From Aliiroseovarius zhejiangensis (GTDB lineage: Bacteria > Pseudomonadota > Alphaproteobacteria > Rhodobacterales > Rhodobacteraceae), in the NCBI RefSeq assembly GCF_014656375.1, contig NZ_BNCH01000006.1, positions 120,739 to 184,738 on the forward strand: a stretch of DNA of 64,000 nucleotides. Direction: 5' to 3'. The notes beneath the pieces are model-generated. The model was not told the DNA's origin, searched no databases, and saw only the letters and a list, made by a program, of their open reading frames with translations. Shown piece after piece: positions 9,212 through 18,941 of the stretch (positions are counted from its first letter, which is position 1; each line of letters starts with the position of its first letter). The position numbers and the translations under genes were made by a program.

Positions 9212-10297
9212 TCAGTAGCCCATGACCAGGTTACGGGCGTTCATCTGACCGTTGTCAGCATAGACCATGTATTGGCCGACCGAGTCGCGATAGGCGACAA
9301 AGCTCTCGGTGATCCGTTTCACCAGCTCGTCATCGTCATTGCGCAGATCGTCGATGACTTCGCCCGCAGCCTTGCCCATGGCGGTGATCACATCCTCGGG
9401 GAACATTTTCACCTGCACGCCGTGCTCGGCGACCATCGCCTGCAAGGCCTGCGCGTGCTTGGTGGTGTATTCGGTCCAGACCTGATTATACAGGCTGTCA
9501 CACGCCGCTTGCACAACCTGCTTCAGGTCGTCGGGCAGTTCGTTGAACACGTCCATGTTCACGCCACATTCCTCGGCCGAGGACGGCTCGCCCACGCCGG
9601 GCCAGTAATAGTTCTGCGCCACCTGGTAATAGCCAAGCGCGCTGTCGGTCCACGGGCCGATGAACTCGCCCGCGTCCAAGGCGCCGGTTTGCAACGCCTG
9701 GAACATGTCCGGGCCGCTCATCGCTTCCGCCGCCATGCCCATCTTTGCCGCCATTTCCGAGGCCAGCCCGGTGGTGCGGAACTTCATGCCCTTCAGGTCT
9801 TCGGCCGAGTTCACTTCGTTGCGGAACCAACCGCCCCATTGCGGGCCAGAGTTGCCACACAGGAAGGGTTTGATGCCGAACCGGCCATACATTTCGTCGT
9901 AAAGCGCCTGACCGCCGCCATGCACCATCCAGCCGACCTGTTCATCCGCGCGCAGCCCAAATGGTTGCGAGCCGAACAGAAGGATGCCCTTAGACTTCGA
10001 CCCCCAATAGGCGGGGACGGCGTGATACAACTCGGCGGTGCCTTCGCTGACCGCGTCAAAGACGCCGCGACCGGGCACAAGCTCTCCGGCAGGGAACAGT
10101 TTCACCTCGATCCGGCCCCCTGACAGGGTGGTGATCCGGTCGGCCAGTTGTTGTGCGGCCACGCCCGGCCCGGGCAGGTTCTTGGGCCACGCGGTGACCA
10201 TCTTCCACTGGCGCTTGTCCTGCGCGATGGCAGGGGTTGCGAGCGCCGTGGCAGCAGTGCCGATGGCCCCGGTTGTCAGAAATGTCCGTCTTTGCAT
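9212..10297 (-). CDS. TRAP transporter periplasmic substrate-binding protein (DctP/TakP-like)
   Basis: A 361-aa DctP-family protein with a twin-arginine-like signal peptide (MQRRTFLTTGAIGTAA, cleavage probably after TPAIA). The mature part has the ligand-binding MKFRTTGLASEMAAKMG region with the arginine that contacts carboxylates, and an FIGPWTDSALGYYQVAQNYY segment typical of TakP-type proteins, which bind 2-oxo acids or related monocarboxylates. First gene of a dctP-dctQ-dctM operon. A palindrome matching the hut operator lies about 75 bp upstream, so the ligand may be linked to histidine or urocanate catabolism; that is inference. Confidence 0.92.
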   Translation of the reverse strand: MQRRTFLTTGAIGTAATALATPAIAQDKRQWKMVTAWPKNLPGPGVAAQQLADRITTLSGGRIEVKLFPAGELVPGRGVFDAVSEGTAELYHAVPAYWGSKSKGILLFGSQPFGLRADEQVGWMVHGGGQALYDEMYGRFGIKPFLCGNSGPQWGGWFRNEVNSAEDLKGMKFRTTGLASEMAAKMGMAAEAMSGPDMFQALQTGALDAGEFIGPWTDSALGYYQVAQNYYWPGVGEPSSAEECGVNMDVFNELPDDLKQVVQAACDSLYNQVWTEYTTKHAQALQAMVAEHGVQVKMFPEDVITAMGKAAGEVIDDLRNDDDELVKRITESFVAYRDSVGQYMVYADNGQMNARNLVMGY

Positions 10298-10371
10298 ATG
10301 CCTCTCCTCCACTCGGCAGTTGCGACCAAAGGGCAGGCAGCGCGCGCCCTTGGTCAAATCCGTGCATAAAG

Positions 10372-10393
10372 CTATTATGTAAATACATAATAG
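10372..10393. promoter_or_regulatory. Perfect 10-bp inverted repeat in the dctP promoter region (HutC-like operator)
   Basis: CTATTATGTA and TACATAATAG flank a two-base AA centre, giving a perfect dyad. Its core TATGT-N4-ACATA is identical in pattern to the core at 20204-20217 between hutI and hutF. GntR/HutC regulators bind such short T/A-rich dyads, and a hutC gene lies 3.4 kb away. It is the only clear element in the 124-bp gap between the acyl-CoA dehydrogenase stop and dctP. Confidence 0.6.
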
Positions 10394-10421
10394 AGTCAAT
10401 CTTTCCGGCGCAAAAAGCGGG

Positions 10422-11561
10422 TTATGCCAGCAGCCCTCGCGCAATGATTGTGCGCTGGATCTCGGACGACCCTTCATAGATGCGGAAAATCCGAAGATCG
10501 CGCAGATAGCGTTCCAGCGGGAAGTCGCGGGTGTAACCGTAACCTCCGTGAATTTGCAGTGCCCGATCGGCAATCCGCCACGCTGCCTCACTGGCGTAAA
10601 GCTTGGCAAAGGCGGATTCGCTGGAATAGCGCACGCCGGTCCCGCGCAGGGTCGCCGCCTGCATCGCCAGCGCGCGGGCGGCTGCCAATTCGGTGGCGCT
10701 GTCGGCCAGCATCCATTGCAGCCCCTGAAAATCGGCAATCGGATGACCGCTTACCTGACGTTCCTTGGCATAGGATATCGCGGCGTTCAGCGCAGCTTCG
10801 GCGATGCCCGTGGCCTGCGCCGCAACCTCGATCCGGCCGTTGTCCAGCACTTTCATCGCGGTGCGAAAGCCCGTGCCCTCGTCGCCCAGACAGTTTTCTT
10901 CCGGCACCCAGCAATCAAAGCTGATGCCAAACACATGCCCGCCTTTCAGGCCCATCGTCTTTTCATGCGGCGCGATCGCCACGCCGTCGATCTTCTTCGG
11001 CTCGACGATAAAGGCGCTGACACCACGCGCACCGGCATCGGGGTCGGTCTTGGCATAGACCACCATGAAATCCGCCGCCCCCGCGTTCGAGATAAAGCAC
11101 TTGGACCCCTTGATCCGGTATCCATCACCTTCGCGCTTCGCCGTCGTGCGCATGTCGGCGGGGTTCGACCCGGCCTGCGGTTCGGTCAGGGCAAACGCAC
11201 CCAGTGACGTGCCCGCCGCCGCACCCGGCAAAATGCGCGCCTGCAAGTCGGCATCTGCCCCCAGCAGCAGCGAATCCGTCGCCAGAAAATGCGCGGTCAG
11301 CATGGATGCGGTCGACCCACAGGCCCCCGCAATCGCCTCGACCGCCGCATACAGCGCGGGGCCGGACAGGCCGATACCGTCGTGCTCTTCCGGCAGGTTC
11401 AGGCCAAACAAGCCCAATTCCGCCATCGCGTCCCGATGGACGGTGGCAAACAGGGATTCCTCGTCGATCTGCGCCGCTTTCGGGGCCAAAACCTCGGTCG
11501 CGAACCGTTCGATCTGCGCGACCAGCGCGCGTTCGTCGTCGCTCATGGGATAGGTGGTCAT
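10422..11561 (-). CDS. Acyl-CoA dehydrogenase
   Basis: At 379 aa this has standard family length. It shows the FAD-binding FALTEPQAGSNPADM segment, the GSKCFISNAGAADF motif, and a C-terminal YGYTRDFPLERYLRDLRIF-type stretch followed by the catalytic-base region IYEGSSEIQRTIIAR. It oxidises an acyl-CoA to its 2,3-enoyl-CoA with electrons passed to ETF. Start is MTTYPM at 11561, overlapping the CoA-transferase stop by 4 nt, so the pair is translationally coupled. Together they probably activate and then oxidise one carboxylic acid; the substrate is not evident. Confidence 0.94.
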   Translation of the reverse strand: MTTYPMSDDERALVAQIERFATEVLAPKAAQIDEESLFATVHRDAMAELGLFGLNLPEEHDGIGLSGPALYAAVEAIAGACGSTASMLTAHFLATDSLLLGADADLQARILPGAAAGTSLGAFALTEPQAGSNPADMRTTAKREGDGYRIKGSKCFISNAGAADFMVVYAKTDPDAGARGVSAFIVEPKKIDGVAIAPHEKTMGLKGGHVFGISFDCWVPEENCLGDEGTGFRTAMKVLDNGRIEVAAQATGIAEAALNAAISYAKERQVSGHPIADFQGLQWMLADSATELAAARALAMQAATLRGTGVRYSSESAFAKLYASEAAWRIADRALQIHGGYGYTRDFPLERYLRDLRIFRIYEGSSEIQRTIIARGLLA

Positions 11562-12736
11562 GCGCCTTGCTCCTTGTTCAAAGTGTTCAGAATGTCGCCT
11601 GCATCTGCGTTCAGGGCCGGGGCCGGTTTGCGCCCGCCGCGTCCCACACCGCTGAAATGCACCGGCTGTTCGGGGACGTTCAAAACGCCCAAACCGGGGT
11701 GCGTGACCGTGGACGCCAACCCGCGCTCCACCGCTTGAGGCGAGGCCCAAGCCTCGGCCACCGATTGAATGGAGGATGCCGGAATGCCCGCCGCCGACAG
11801 GTGGTCCACCACCTGATCCACAGGCAACGTGCCTGCCCACTGGTCGATATACTCCGCCAAGGCAGGTTCGTTTTCGCGGCGCAAAGGATCGCTGGCAAAC
11901 CGCGCATCCTGCACCAGTGCGGGCTGGCCGATCACCTCGCAGAAGGTCGCAAACAGCCGGTCATTCAGAACTGCCAGTGCGAAATGCCCGTCCGCCGCCG
12001 GATAGGTGCCAAAAGGCGCGGACAGCGGGTGGCGGTTGCCGGTGCGTATGGGTTCCTCGCCCCCCATCAATGTGCGGCAGGCCAGAATGGGCATCATCGA
12101 CACCAACCCGTCAAACAGCGCCACATCCACATGACGTCCCAGCCCCGTGCGACTGCGATCAAACAGGGCAACCATCGTGCCCCATGCGGCAAACAGGCCA
12201 CCGGCCACGTCACCCAACGCCTCGCCCACCATCGTCGGCGCGCCATCAGGTTCTCCGGTCGCGTCCATCAACCCGCTCATCGCCTGTACGATGATGTCAT
12301 AGGCGGGTTTTTTGGTGTTCGGCCCGGTCTGCCCGAAACCGGAAACAGACACATAAACCAGATGGGGAAAGCCCTCGGCCAGCGCGTCATAGCTTAGCCC
12401 CAGTTTCTCCATCACGCCGGGGCGGAAGTTTTCGATCAGCACGTCGCAATCGGCCAGCAGCACCTTGACCGTCGCAATCGCGTCGGGCGATTTCAGGTCC
12501 AGCGCAATGGACCGCTTGCCCCGGTTGATCGCCTGAAACAACAGGCTTTCGCCATCCTTGAACGGGCCGATATGGCGGTAATCGTCGCCATGCGCGGCTT
12601 CGACCTTGATCACATCCGCACCCAGATCGGCCATCATTGCGGTGCAGTATGGACCCGCCAGAACGCGGGTGAAATCAAGCACGCGCACCCCGCTCAGGGG
12701 CTGGGACGTTTGGGAATTGGGGGGCTGCGTTGGCAT
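11558..12736 (-). CDS. CaiB/BaiF (family III) CoA-transferase
   Basis: A 392-aa family III CoA-transferase: N-terminal LSGVRVLDFTRVLAGPYCT, then MADLGADVIKVEAAHGDDYR, NRGKRSIALDLKSP and the DVLIENFRPGVMEKLGL motif. It moves CoA from a donor acyl-CoA to a free acid. The start MPTQPP at 12736 leaves an 80-bp divergent promoter region facing the LysR gene, its likely regulator. Confidence 0.94.
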   Translation of the reverse strand: MPTQPPNSQTSQPLSGVRVLDFTRVLAGPYCTAMMADLGADVIKVEAAHGDDYRHIGPFKDGESLLFQAINRGKRSIALDLKSPDAIATVKVLLADCDVLIENFRPGVMEKLGLSYDALAEGFPHLVYVSVSGFGQTGPNTKKPAYDIIVQAMSGLMDATGEPDGAPTMVGEALGDVAGGLFAAWGTMVALFDRSRTGLGRHVDVALFDGLVSMMPILACRTLMGGEEPIRTGNRHPLSAPFGTYPAADGHFALAVLNDRLFATFCEVIGQPALVQDARFASDPLRRENEPALAEYIDQWAGTLPVDQVVDHLSAAGIPASSIQSVAEAWASPQAVERGLASTVTHPGLGVLNVPEQPVHFSGVGRGGRKPAPALNADAGDILNTLNKEQGA

Positions 12737-12816
12737 ATGATCCTCCGATTTTGATCGGTTGAGCATACAGGCCAACATGCTATAACTAGAAATACACATT
12801 GCTGATAGAGCGATTA

Positions 12817-13710
12817 ATGCAAACTATACCCATCAGCCTGCGCCAGATCGACTATGTCATCGCCGCCGCGGACACCGGCAGCACCGCCGCCGCCGCGCGG
12901 GTGTTGAACGTGTCGCAACCGTCGGTGTCGCTGGCAATTACCAAGGTCGAGGATCATTTTGGCCGCCCGCTGTTCGCGCGCAGCGCGGGTCAGGGCATCG
13001 CGCCCACCGCGTTCGGGTTGCGTAAGTTGGGCGCCTTGCGCAGCCTGCGCGCACAGGCGCAATCGGTGCTTGATCACAAAGACAGCGGGGCGGAGGTCCT
13101 GAACCTTGGCGTCTTCTCGACCCTTGGCCCCCGTTACGCACCTGCGCTGGTCAACGGCTTTCAAAAGACCAATCCCAACCCGGCAATCAAGCTGCACGAA
13201 GGCGACCTTGACCGGCTGACCCGATGGCTGGAAAACGGCCGCATCGACCTTGCCCTGATCTATGATTTCGGTCTGCCCTCGACGCTGGAGATCACACCGC
13301 TGGCCGATATCCGCCCCTATGGTCTGGTCGCGGGCACGCATCCGCTGGCCGGACGGGGGACGGTTGCAATGGCGGAACTTCTGACCGATCCGCTGATCTT
13401 GATGAGCCTGCCACACAGTCGCGATTATTTCCTGACGCTGGCGCAGATGAACGGTATCCGGCCGCGCATCGCGCATGAAACCGGCTCGGTCGAGATGTTG
13501 CGCGCCATGGTCGCCAACAATATGGGCGTGGGGCTGGTCGCCACCGACATCGCGCAGGACACCGCCTGTGACGGCCAGCCCGTCACACGGCTGGAACTGT
13601 CAGACCCGCTTGTGCCCCACCGCATCGCGCTGGCCCGTGCATCACATCCGCATACCGCGCCGCTGGTCGCCGCCTTTCAGGATCATGTGGCCAGCGCCTT
13701 CAACGCCTGA
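12817..13710 (+). CDS. LysR family transcriptional regulator
   Basis: A 297-aa protein with an N-terminal winged helix-turn-helix (LRQIDYVIAAADTGSTAAAA, then VLNVSQPSVSLAITKVEDHFG) and a LysR substrate-binding domain from about residue 90 (EVLNLGVFSTLGPRYAPALV). It is divergent from the CoA-transferase/acyl-CoA dehydrogenase pair, the arrangement expected for its target operon. I used the ATG at 12817; a TTG at 12799 would add six residues. Confidence 0.93.
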   Translation: MQTIPISLRQIDYVIAAADTGSTAAAARVLNVSQPSVSLAITKVEDHFGRPLFARSAGQGIAPTAFGLRKLGALRSLRAQAQSVLDHKDSGAEVLNLGVFSTLGPRYAPALVNGFQKTNPNPAIKLHEGDLDRLTRWLENGRIDLALIYDFGLPSTLEITPLADIRPYGLVAGTHPLAGRGTVAMAELLTDPLILMSLPHSRDYFLTLAQMNGIRPRIAHETGSVEMLRAMVANNMGVGLVATDIAQDTACDGQPVTRLELSDPLVPHRIALARASHPHTAPLVAAFQDHVASAFNA

Positions 13711-13736
13711 CACGCTATGTCTGGCCTTTTACGCCT

Positions 13737-13750
13737 TATGTCTATATCTT
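13737..13750. promoter_or_regulatory. Degenerate HutC-like half operator upstream of hutC
   Basis: TATGTCTATATCTT repeats the first ten bases of the hut core (TATGTCTATACATA at 20204) but has lost the right half. It lies about 50 bp before hutC and might mediate weak autoregulation. A chance match in A/T-rich sequence is possible. Confidence 0.3.
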
Positions 13751-13801
13751 TTGAAAAAATCCGCCGGGATCATCCAAAACCGCAAGGTCGAAAGGCACAT
13801 C

Positions 13802-14491
13802 ATGTCCATAACCTATCGCGAGGTGAAAGCCGATATCCTGCGCCAGATCACCCAAGGCACGCTTGCCCCCGGCAGCGCCATGCCGAACGAGGTCGACCTG
13901 GCCGCAAGCTATGGCTGTGCGCGAGCCACTGTCAATCGGGCGATGCGCGAACTGGCCGATGATGGCATCATCGAACGCCGCCGCAAGGCCGGCACGCGGG
14001 TGCGGCAAAATCCAATCCGGCAGGTCCGCCTGAACATCCCCATCGTCGGGCAGGAGATCGAGGAGCTGGGCGCCACCTATCGCTATGCGCTGGTGCACGG
14101 TCAGGCCGAACCCGCCCCCAACTGGCTGCGTGCCCGCATGGCGTTGCAGCGTGACGACCGGGTGTTGCACCTGACCTGTATGCATTACGCCGATGGCGCG
14201 CCGTATCAGCACGAGGATCGTTGGATCAACCTCTCGGCCCTGCCGGAAGCCGAGCAGCATGATTTCTCGGAAGTAGGTCCCAACGAATGGCTGGTCTCGA
14301 CCGTGCCGTTCACCGACGCGCAGATCAGCTTTCACGCGGTTCAGGCCGACGCGACCATCGCGGATTATCTGGATTGCACCGAAGGCGACGCCCTGTTCCA
14401 GACGGAACGCACCACGTGGCTTGAGGGGCGGACGATCACCTTTGTGCAACTGACCTATCGCCGCGGCCACCGCGTGACGATGCAATATTAG
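13802..14491 (+). CDS. hutC: Histidine utilization repressor HutC (GntR/UTRA family)
   Basis: A 229-aa GntR-type protein: an N-terminal winged helix (EVKADILRQITQGTLAPGSA, GCARATVNRAMRELADDG) and a UTRA effector domain from about residue 85, with YRYALVHGQAEPAPNWLRAR and LHLTCMHYADGAPYQHEDRW, typical of HutC. HutC represses hut genes until urocanate binds. I set the start at MSITYRE (13802), where the helix-turn-helix begins; longer in-frame readings overlap the LysR gene. It converges on ridA-hut and has matching operator candidates at the hut and TRAP promoters. Confidence 0.9.
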   Translation: MSITYREVKADILRQITQGTLAPGSAMPNEVDLAASYGCARATVNRAMRELADDGIIERRRKAGTRVRQNPIRQVRLNIPIVGQEIEELGATYRYALVHGQAEPAPNWLRARMALQRDDRVLHLTCMHYADGAPYQHEDRWINLSALPEAEQHDFSEVGPNEWLVSTVPFTDAQISFHAVQADATIADYLDCTEGDALFQTERTTWLEGRTITFVQLTYRRGHRVTMQY

Positions 14492-14508
14492 ACGCCCATG
14501 AAAAACGA

Positions 14509-14532
14509 CCCGCGCAGAGTGATCTGCACGGG
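14509..14532 (-). terminator. Rho-independent terminator of the hut operon
   Basis: CCCGCGCAGA and TCTGCACGGG form a 10-bp stem (one G-T mismatch pair) around a 4-nt loop in the 58-bp gap between convergent hutC and ridA. Read leftward, the stem is followed within a few bases by TTTTT, as expected for terminating the ridA transcript. It may also stop hutC transcription. Confidence 0.65.
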
Positions 14533-14549
14533 CCTTTCCAAGGGTTTGG

Positions 14550-14891
14550 TCAGCTATACGCCGCATCCACGATGATCTCGACCTTCAATTCGGGTCGCGC
14601 CAGTTTGGCTTCGCCACAGGCGCGGGCAGGCGCATGGCCCTCGGGCACCCAGGCGTTCCAGACCTCGTTCAGCCCGTCGAAATCGCTCATGTCAGCCAGC
14701 CAGATGGTGGCGCGCAGCATGTGTTCGCGCGACGATCCCGCCTGCGTCAGCAACGCATCGACGCGGCGCAGGCACTCGGCGGTTTGGTCCTGAATGGTGT
14801 CGCCTTCCCCGACCTGTCCGGTCAGGTAAGCCACGCCATTGTGTTTCACGATCTTTGACGACCGGATGCCGGTGTCGATACGTTCGATCAT
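14550..14891 (-). CDS. RidA family enamine/imine deaminase-like protein
   Basis: A 113-aa YjgF/YER057c/UK114 protein containing the family signature region ([30 protein letters not shown]) and the near-terminal [14 protein letters not shown]. The usual catalytic arginine region is present as [20 protein letters not shown]. It is the last gene of the leftward hut operon, 50 nt after hutU, so it may hydrolyse a reactive enamine/imine made in histidine breakdown or in a linked pathway. Start at 14891. Confidence 0.88.
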   Translation of the reverse strand: MIERIDTGIRSSKIVKHNGVAYLTGQVGEGDTIQDQTAECLRRVDALLTQAGSSREHMLRATIWLADMSDFDGLNEVWNAWVPEGHAPARACGEAKLARPELKVEIIVDAAYS

Positions 14892-14941
14892 ATCTGGGTC
14901 TCCTGCATTGGAATGGGGGGCGATTGTCGCCCCCCTGATCT

Positions 14942-16609
14942 TTACAGAATACCCGGCAGGTTCAAGCCGTTCTCGCGCGCGCACTCCTTGGCGATCTCAT
15001 AGCCTGCATCGGCGTGGCGCATGACGCCGGTGGCCGGGTCGTTCCACAAGACACGCTCGATCCGGCGGTCTGCGTCCTCGGTCCCGTCACAGCAGATCAC
15101 CATGCCCGAGTGCTGGCTGAAGCCCATGCCAACCCCGCCACCGTGGTGCAGAGACACCCAGGTTGCGCCCGACGCGGTGTTCAGCAGCGCGTTCAGAAGC
15201 GGCCAGTCCGATACGGCATCCGAGCCGTCCATCATTGCCTCGGTTTCGCGGTTGGGCGAGGCAACGGACCCGCTGTCTAGATGGTCGCGGCCAATCACGA
15301 TCGGCGCTTTCAATTCGCCATTGCGCACCATTTCGTTGAACGCCAGACCCAGCTTGTGACGCACGCCCAGACCAACCCAGCAGATCCGCGCGGGCAGACC
15401 CTGGAACGCGATCCGCTCGCGGGCCATGTCCAGCCAGTTGTGCAGGTGGCTGTCTTCGGCCAGAATTTCCTTCACCTTGGCGTCGGTCTTGTAGATGTCT
15501 TCCGGATCGCCCGACAGGGCTGCCCAACGGAACGGGCCGATGCCGCGGCAGAACAGCGGGCGGATATAGGCGGGCACGAAGCCGGGGAAATCAAAGGCGT
15601 TCTCAAGCCCTTCCTCCAGCGCCATCTGGCGGATGTTGTTGCCGTAATCGACGGTCGGGATGCCGGCGGCGTGGAAATCGACCATCGCCTTGACCTGCAC
15701 CTTCATCGACGCGCGAGCAGCCTTCTCGACCGCTTTCGGGTCGCTTTCGCGCTTCTCGCGCCATTCCGCCATGGTCCAGCCCTGCGGCAGATAGCCGTTC
15801 ACGGGGTCATGGGCGCTGGTCTGGTCGGTGACGATGTCGGGGCGGATGCCGCGTTTTACCAGTTCGGGGAACACATCGGCAGCATTGCCCAGAAGCGCGA
15901 CCGACTTGGCTTCACCGGCAGCGGTCCAGCGTTCGATCATCTCAAGCGCCTCGTCCAGACTGTCGGTTTTTTCGTCCACGTAACGGGTGCGCAGGCGAAA
16001 GTCGATGCTGTCGGGGTTGCACTCAACCGCCAGACAGCAGGCCCCGGCCATCACGGCAGCCAACGGCTGAGCACCGCCCATGCCGCCCAGACCACCGGTC
16101 AGAATCCACTTGCCGGTCAGGTCGCCACCGTAATGCTGACGCCCGGCTTCGACAAAGGTTTCATAGGTGCCCTGCACGATGCCCTGCGAACCGATATAGA
16201 TCCACGAGCCGGCGGTCATCTGGCCATACATCGCCAGACCCTTCTTATCCAACTCGTTGAAATGATCCCACGTCGCCCAATGCGGCACGAGGTTCGAGTT
16301 CGCAATGAGCACGCGCGGCGCGTCCTTGTGCGTCGGGAAAACGCCCACGGGCTTGCCCGATTGCACCAGCAACGTCTGATCGTCGTCCAGATCACGTAAA
16401 GTGGCGACGATTTTGTCGAAATCGTCCCAAGTGCGCGCGGCGCGGCCTATGCCGCCATAGACGACCAGCTCGTGCGGGTTTTCGGCCACATCCGGGTGAA
16501 GGTTGTTCATCAACATCCGCAGGGGCGCTTCGGTCGTCCAGTGCTTGGCCGTCATCTCGGTGCCGGTTGCGGGATAGATGTCGCGGGTGTTCTTGCGCGG
16601 ATCGCTCAT
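14942..16609 (-). CDS. hutU: Urocanate hydratase
   Basis: A 555-aa urocanase, normal length. It adds water to urocanate to give imidazolone propionate, using tightly bound NAD+. The NAD-binding glycine-rich stretch [20 protein letters not shown] and the conserved [15 protein letters not shown] segment ([20 protein letters not shown]) are present, with the C-terminal [19 protein letters not shown]. It overlaps hutG by 4 nt in the hutI-hutH-hutG-hutU-ridA operon. Confidence 0.98.
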   Translation of the reverse strand: MSDPRKNTRDIYPATGTEMTAKHWTTEAPLRMLMNNLHPDVAENPHELVVYGGIGRAARTWDDFDKIVATLRDLDDDQTLLVQSGKPVGVFPTHKDAPRVLIANSNLVPHWATWDHFNELDKKGLAMYGQMTAGSWIYIGSQGIVQGTYETFVEAGRQHYGGDLTGKWILTGGLGGMGGAQPLAAVMAGACCLAVECNPDSIDFRLRTRYVDEKTDSLDEALEMIERWTAAGEAKSVALLGNAADVFPELVKRGIRPDIVTDQTSAHDPVNGYLPQGWTMAEWREKRESDPKAVEKAARASMKVQVKAMVDFHAAGIPTVDYGNNIRQMALEEGLENAFDFPGFVPAYIRPLFCRGIGPFRWAALSGDPEDIYKTDAKVKEILAEDSHLHNWLDMARERIAFQGLPARICWVGLGVRHKLGLAFNEMVRNGELKAPIVIGRDHLDSGSVASPNRETEAMMDGSDAVSDWPLLNALLNTASGATWVSLHHGGGVGMGFSQHSGMVICCDGTEDADRRIERVLWNDPATGVMRHADAGYEIAKECARENGLNLPGIL

Positions 16610-17406
16610 GATGTTCCTTTCAGGTCAGGTGCCATGTCGGCCAAGGTTGTCAGAATGGTTTTCAGATGCCCGCGCAGCCGCGCGGATTTTTCGGTGTCAT
16701 AGGTCCAGGGCGCGGCCTCGTCCGTCAGATAGGTGCTTTGCGCCAGTTCCATCTGAATCGCGTGCAGCCCCTCGGCCGGGCGGCCATAATGGCGCGTGGT
16801 CCAGCCGCCCTTGAAGCGCCCGTTGGTGACGGTGGAATATCCATCCGCCATCTGGCACAGGCTTTGCACGGCGGCCTCAATCTGCGCCGCGCAGGTGGTG
16901 CCCAGATTTGTGCCGATGTTGAAATCGGGCAGGGTGCCGTCGAACAGAAACGGGATGTGGGACCGGATCGAGTGGCAATCATACAGGATCGCGATACCGT
17001 TTCGGTCGCGCACTCGCTCAAGCTCGGCCTGCAATGCGGCGTGATAGGGCGCGTGGAAGGCTTGGCGCCGCGCCTCGACCTCGGCGTCCGTGGGCGGAGT
17101 GTCCCAAATGTCCTGCCCGTCGAAATCGGTCAGCGGCACCAGCCCGGTGGTGTTCTGGCCGGGGTAAAGCGACACGCCCGACGGGTCGCGGTTGGCGTCG
17201 ATCACATAGCGATGGAAGGTCGCGCGCACCGTAGTCGCGCCGGGCAGCAATCCGTCATAGAGCGTGTGGATATGCCAATCCGTGTCGTCCAGCCCCTGCC
17301 CGCGCGCATTCAGTCGCGCCTTGATATCTTCGGGAACATACGTCCCCGTATGGGGAAGCCCCAGCACGATGGGGCTGTCGCCCCGGTGAATTTCAACAGG
17401 GGTCAT
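16606..17406 (-). CDS. hutG: N-formylglutamate deformylase
   Basis: This 266-aa protein belongs to the N-formylglutamate amidohydrolase family, with [15 protein letters not shown] at the N-terminus, [20 protein letters not shown], and the metal-site [17 protein letters not shown]. It releases formate from N-formylglutamate, the last step of the pathway that uses HutF. It overlaps hutH and hutU by 4 nt on either side. Confidence 0.96.
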   Translation of the reverse strand: MTPVEIHRGDSPIVLGLPHTGTYVPEDIKARLNARGQGLDDTDWHIHTLYDGLLPGATTVRATFHRYVIDANRDPSGVSLYPGQNTTGLVPLTDFDGQDIWDTPPTDAEVEARRQAFHAPYHAALQAELERVRDRNGIAILYDCHSIRSHIPFLFDGTLPDFNIGTNLGTTCAAQIEAAVQSLCQMADGYSTVTNGRFKGGWTTRHYGRPAEGLHAIQMELAQSTYLTDEAAPWTYDTEKSARLRGHLKTILTTLADMAPDLKGTS

Positions 17407-18941
17407 GGGTGAAGCTCCGGCATGTGGGTTTTCGTGGCAGCGACAACCGCGTTCGACGCAATCAGCGCCGCCGCTTTTTCCAAGTCAGGCGCAAGGTAAC
17501 GATCATCCCCCAGCGTTTCGACCTGCCCGCGCACGGCGGCGATCACGGATACCAGCGGCGCACTTGTCGCCAGTGGCGCGCGGAACTCGACCCCTTGCGC
17601 GGCGCACAGAAGTTCGACCCCAAGGATGCGTTCCAGATTGGCGACCATGCGCGACAGACGCACCGCGCCATGGGCGGCCATGCTGACGTGGTCTTCCTGA
17701 TTGGCCGAGGTCGGCGTTGAGTCGGTCACGCAAGGGTTCGCCAGATGCTTGTTCTCGCTCATCAACGCAGCCGTGGTCACTTCGGCAATCATATAGCCCG
17801 AGTTCAGCCCCGGATCGGGCGTCAGGAACGGCGGCAGATCATGGCTCAGCACCGGATCAACGATCAGGGCAATGCGGCGTTGCGCAATCGCGCCGATCTC
17901 GGCAATCGCCAATGCGATCATGTCAGCGGCAAAGCCCACGGGTTCGGCATGAAAGTTGCCGCCCGACACGATCAGCCCCGCCTCGCTCAGCACCAGCGGG
18001 TTGTCGGTGGCGGCGTTCGCCTCGATCTCCAACGTGCGGGCGGCCATGCGCAGCATGTCCATCGCGGCACCTGTCACCTGCGGCTGACACCGGATGCAAT
18101 AGGGGTCTTGCACGCGGGTATCCCCTTCGCGGTGGCTTTCGCGAATGACCGATCCGTCCAGCAACGCACGCATGGTTGCGGCGGCCTCGATCTGGCCCGC
18201 ATGACCGCGCAAGGAATGAATTTCGGGTTGCAAGGGCGCGGTCGATCCCATGATCGCGTCCGTGGACATCGCCGATGTGACCAAAGCCGAGCACATCGCC
18301 CGCCACGCGCCAAACAGGCCGATCAGTGCATAGGCGGTGGTGAATTGCGTGCCGTTGATCAGGGCCAGCCCCTCTTTCGCGCCCAGCACGATGGGGGTCA
18401 GGCCTGCGCGGCGCAACGCCTCGGCCCCCGGCAGAACTTTGCCTTCGAACGTCGCTTCGCCGTGGCCAATCATTGCCGCTGCCATATGCGCCAGCGGGGC
18501 CAGATCGCCGGACGCGCCGACCGATCCCTGCACCGGGATCACCGGCGTGACGCCGCGCGCCAGCATCCCTTCCAGCAGCTCGACCAGCTCCATCCGCACG
18601 CCGGACGCACCGCGCCCCAGCGACAGCAGTTTCAGCGCCATCATCAGGCGGGCGTGGGGTTCGGGGATCGCCTCGCCCACGCCGCAGCAATGGGACAGGA
18701 TCAGGTTGCGTTGCAGGGTGGCAGTGTCGGACGGGTCGATTTTGACCGAGGCCAGTTTGCCAAAGCCGGTGTTCACGCCGTAAACCGCGTCCGTCCCATT
18801 GGCCGCGTCAGCAATCTGTGCCTGCGCCGCACGGATGCCGTCATGGCAGGCCGGATCAAGGCGCACGGCAAGCCCGTCGCGCCAGATCATTTCCAGATCG
18901 GCCAGAGTGGTGGCGCCGGGTGTCAGGGTCAGTGTGGTCAT
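17403..18941 (-). CDS. hutH: Histidine ammonia-lyase
   Basis: A 512-aa protein of the MIO-cofactor lyase family, converting L-histidine to urocanate and ammonia. The Ala-Ser-Gly triad that cyclises to MIO is in [19 protein letters not shown] near residues 141-143; [11 protein letters not shown] and the C-terminal [15 protein letters not shown] are also conserved. I took MTTLTL (18941) as start: it overlaps hutI by 4 nt and the upstream extension has no family similarity. Confidence 0.98.
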   Translation of the reverse strand: MTTLTLTPGATTLADLEMIWRDGLAVRLDPACHDGIRAAQAQIADAANGTDAVYGVNTGFGKLASVKIDPSDTATLQRNLILSHCCGVGEAIPEPHARLMMALKLLSLGRGASGVRMELVELLEGMLARGVTPVIPVQGSVGASGDLAPLAHMAAAMIGHGEATFEGKVLPGAEALRRAGLTPIVLGAKEGLALINGTQFTTAYALIGLFGAWRAMCSALVTSAMSTDAIMGSTAPLQPEIHSLRGHAGQIEAAATMRALLDGSVIRESHREGDTRVQDPYCIRCQPQVTGAAMDMLRMAARTLEIEANAATDNPLVLSEAGLIVSGGNFHAEPVGFAADMIALAIAEIGAIAQRRIALIVDPVLSHDLPPFLTPDPGLNSGYMIAEVTTAALMSENKHLANPCVTDSTPTSANQEDHVSMAAHGAVRLSRMVANLERILGVELLCAAQGVEFRAPLATSAPLVSVIAAVRGQVETLGDDRYLAPDLEKAAALIASNAVVAATKTHMPELHP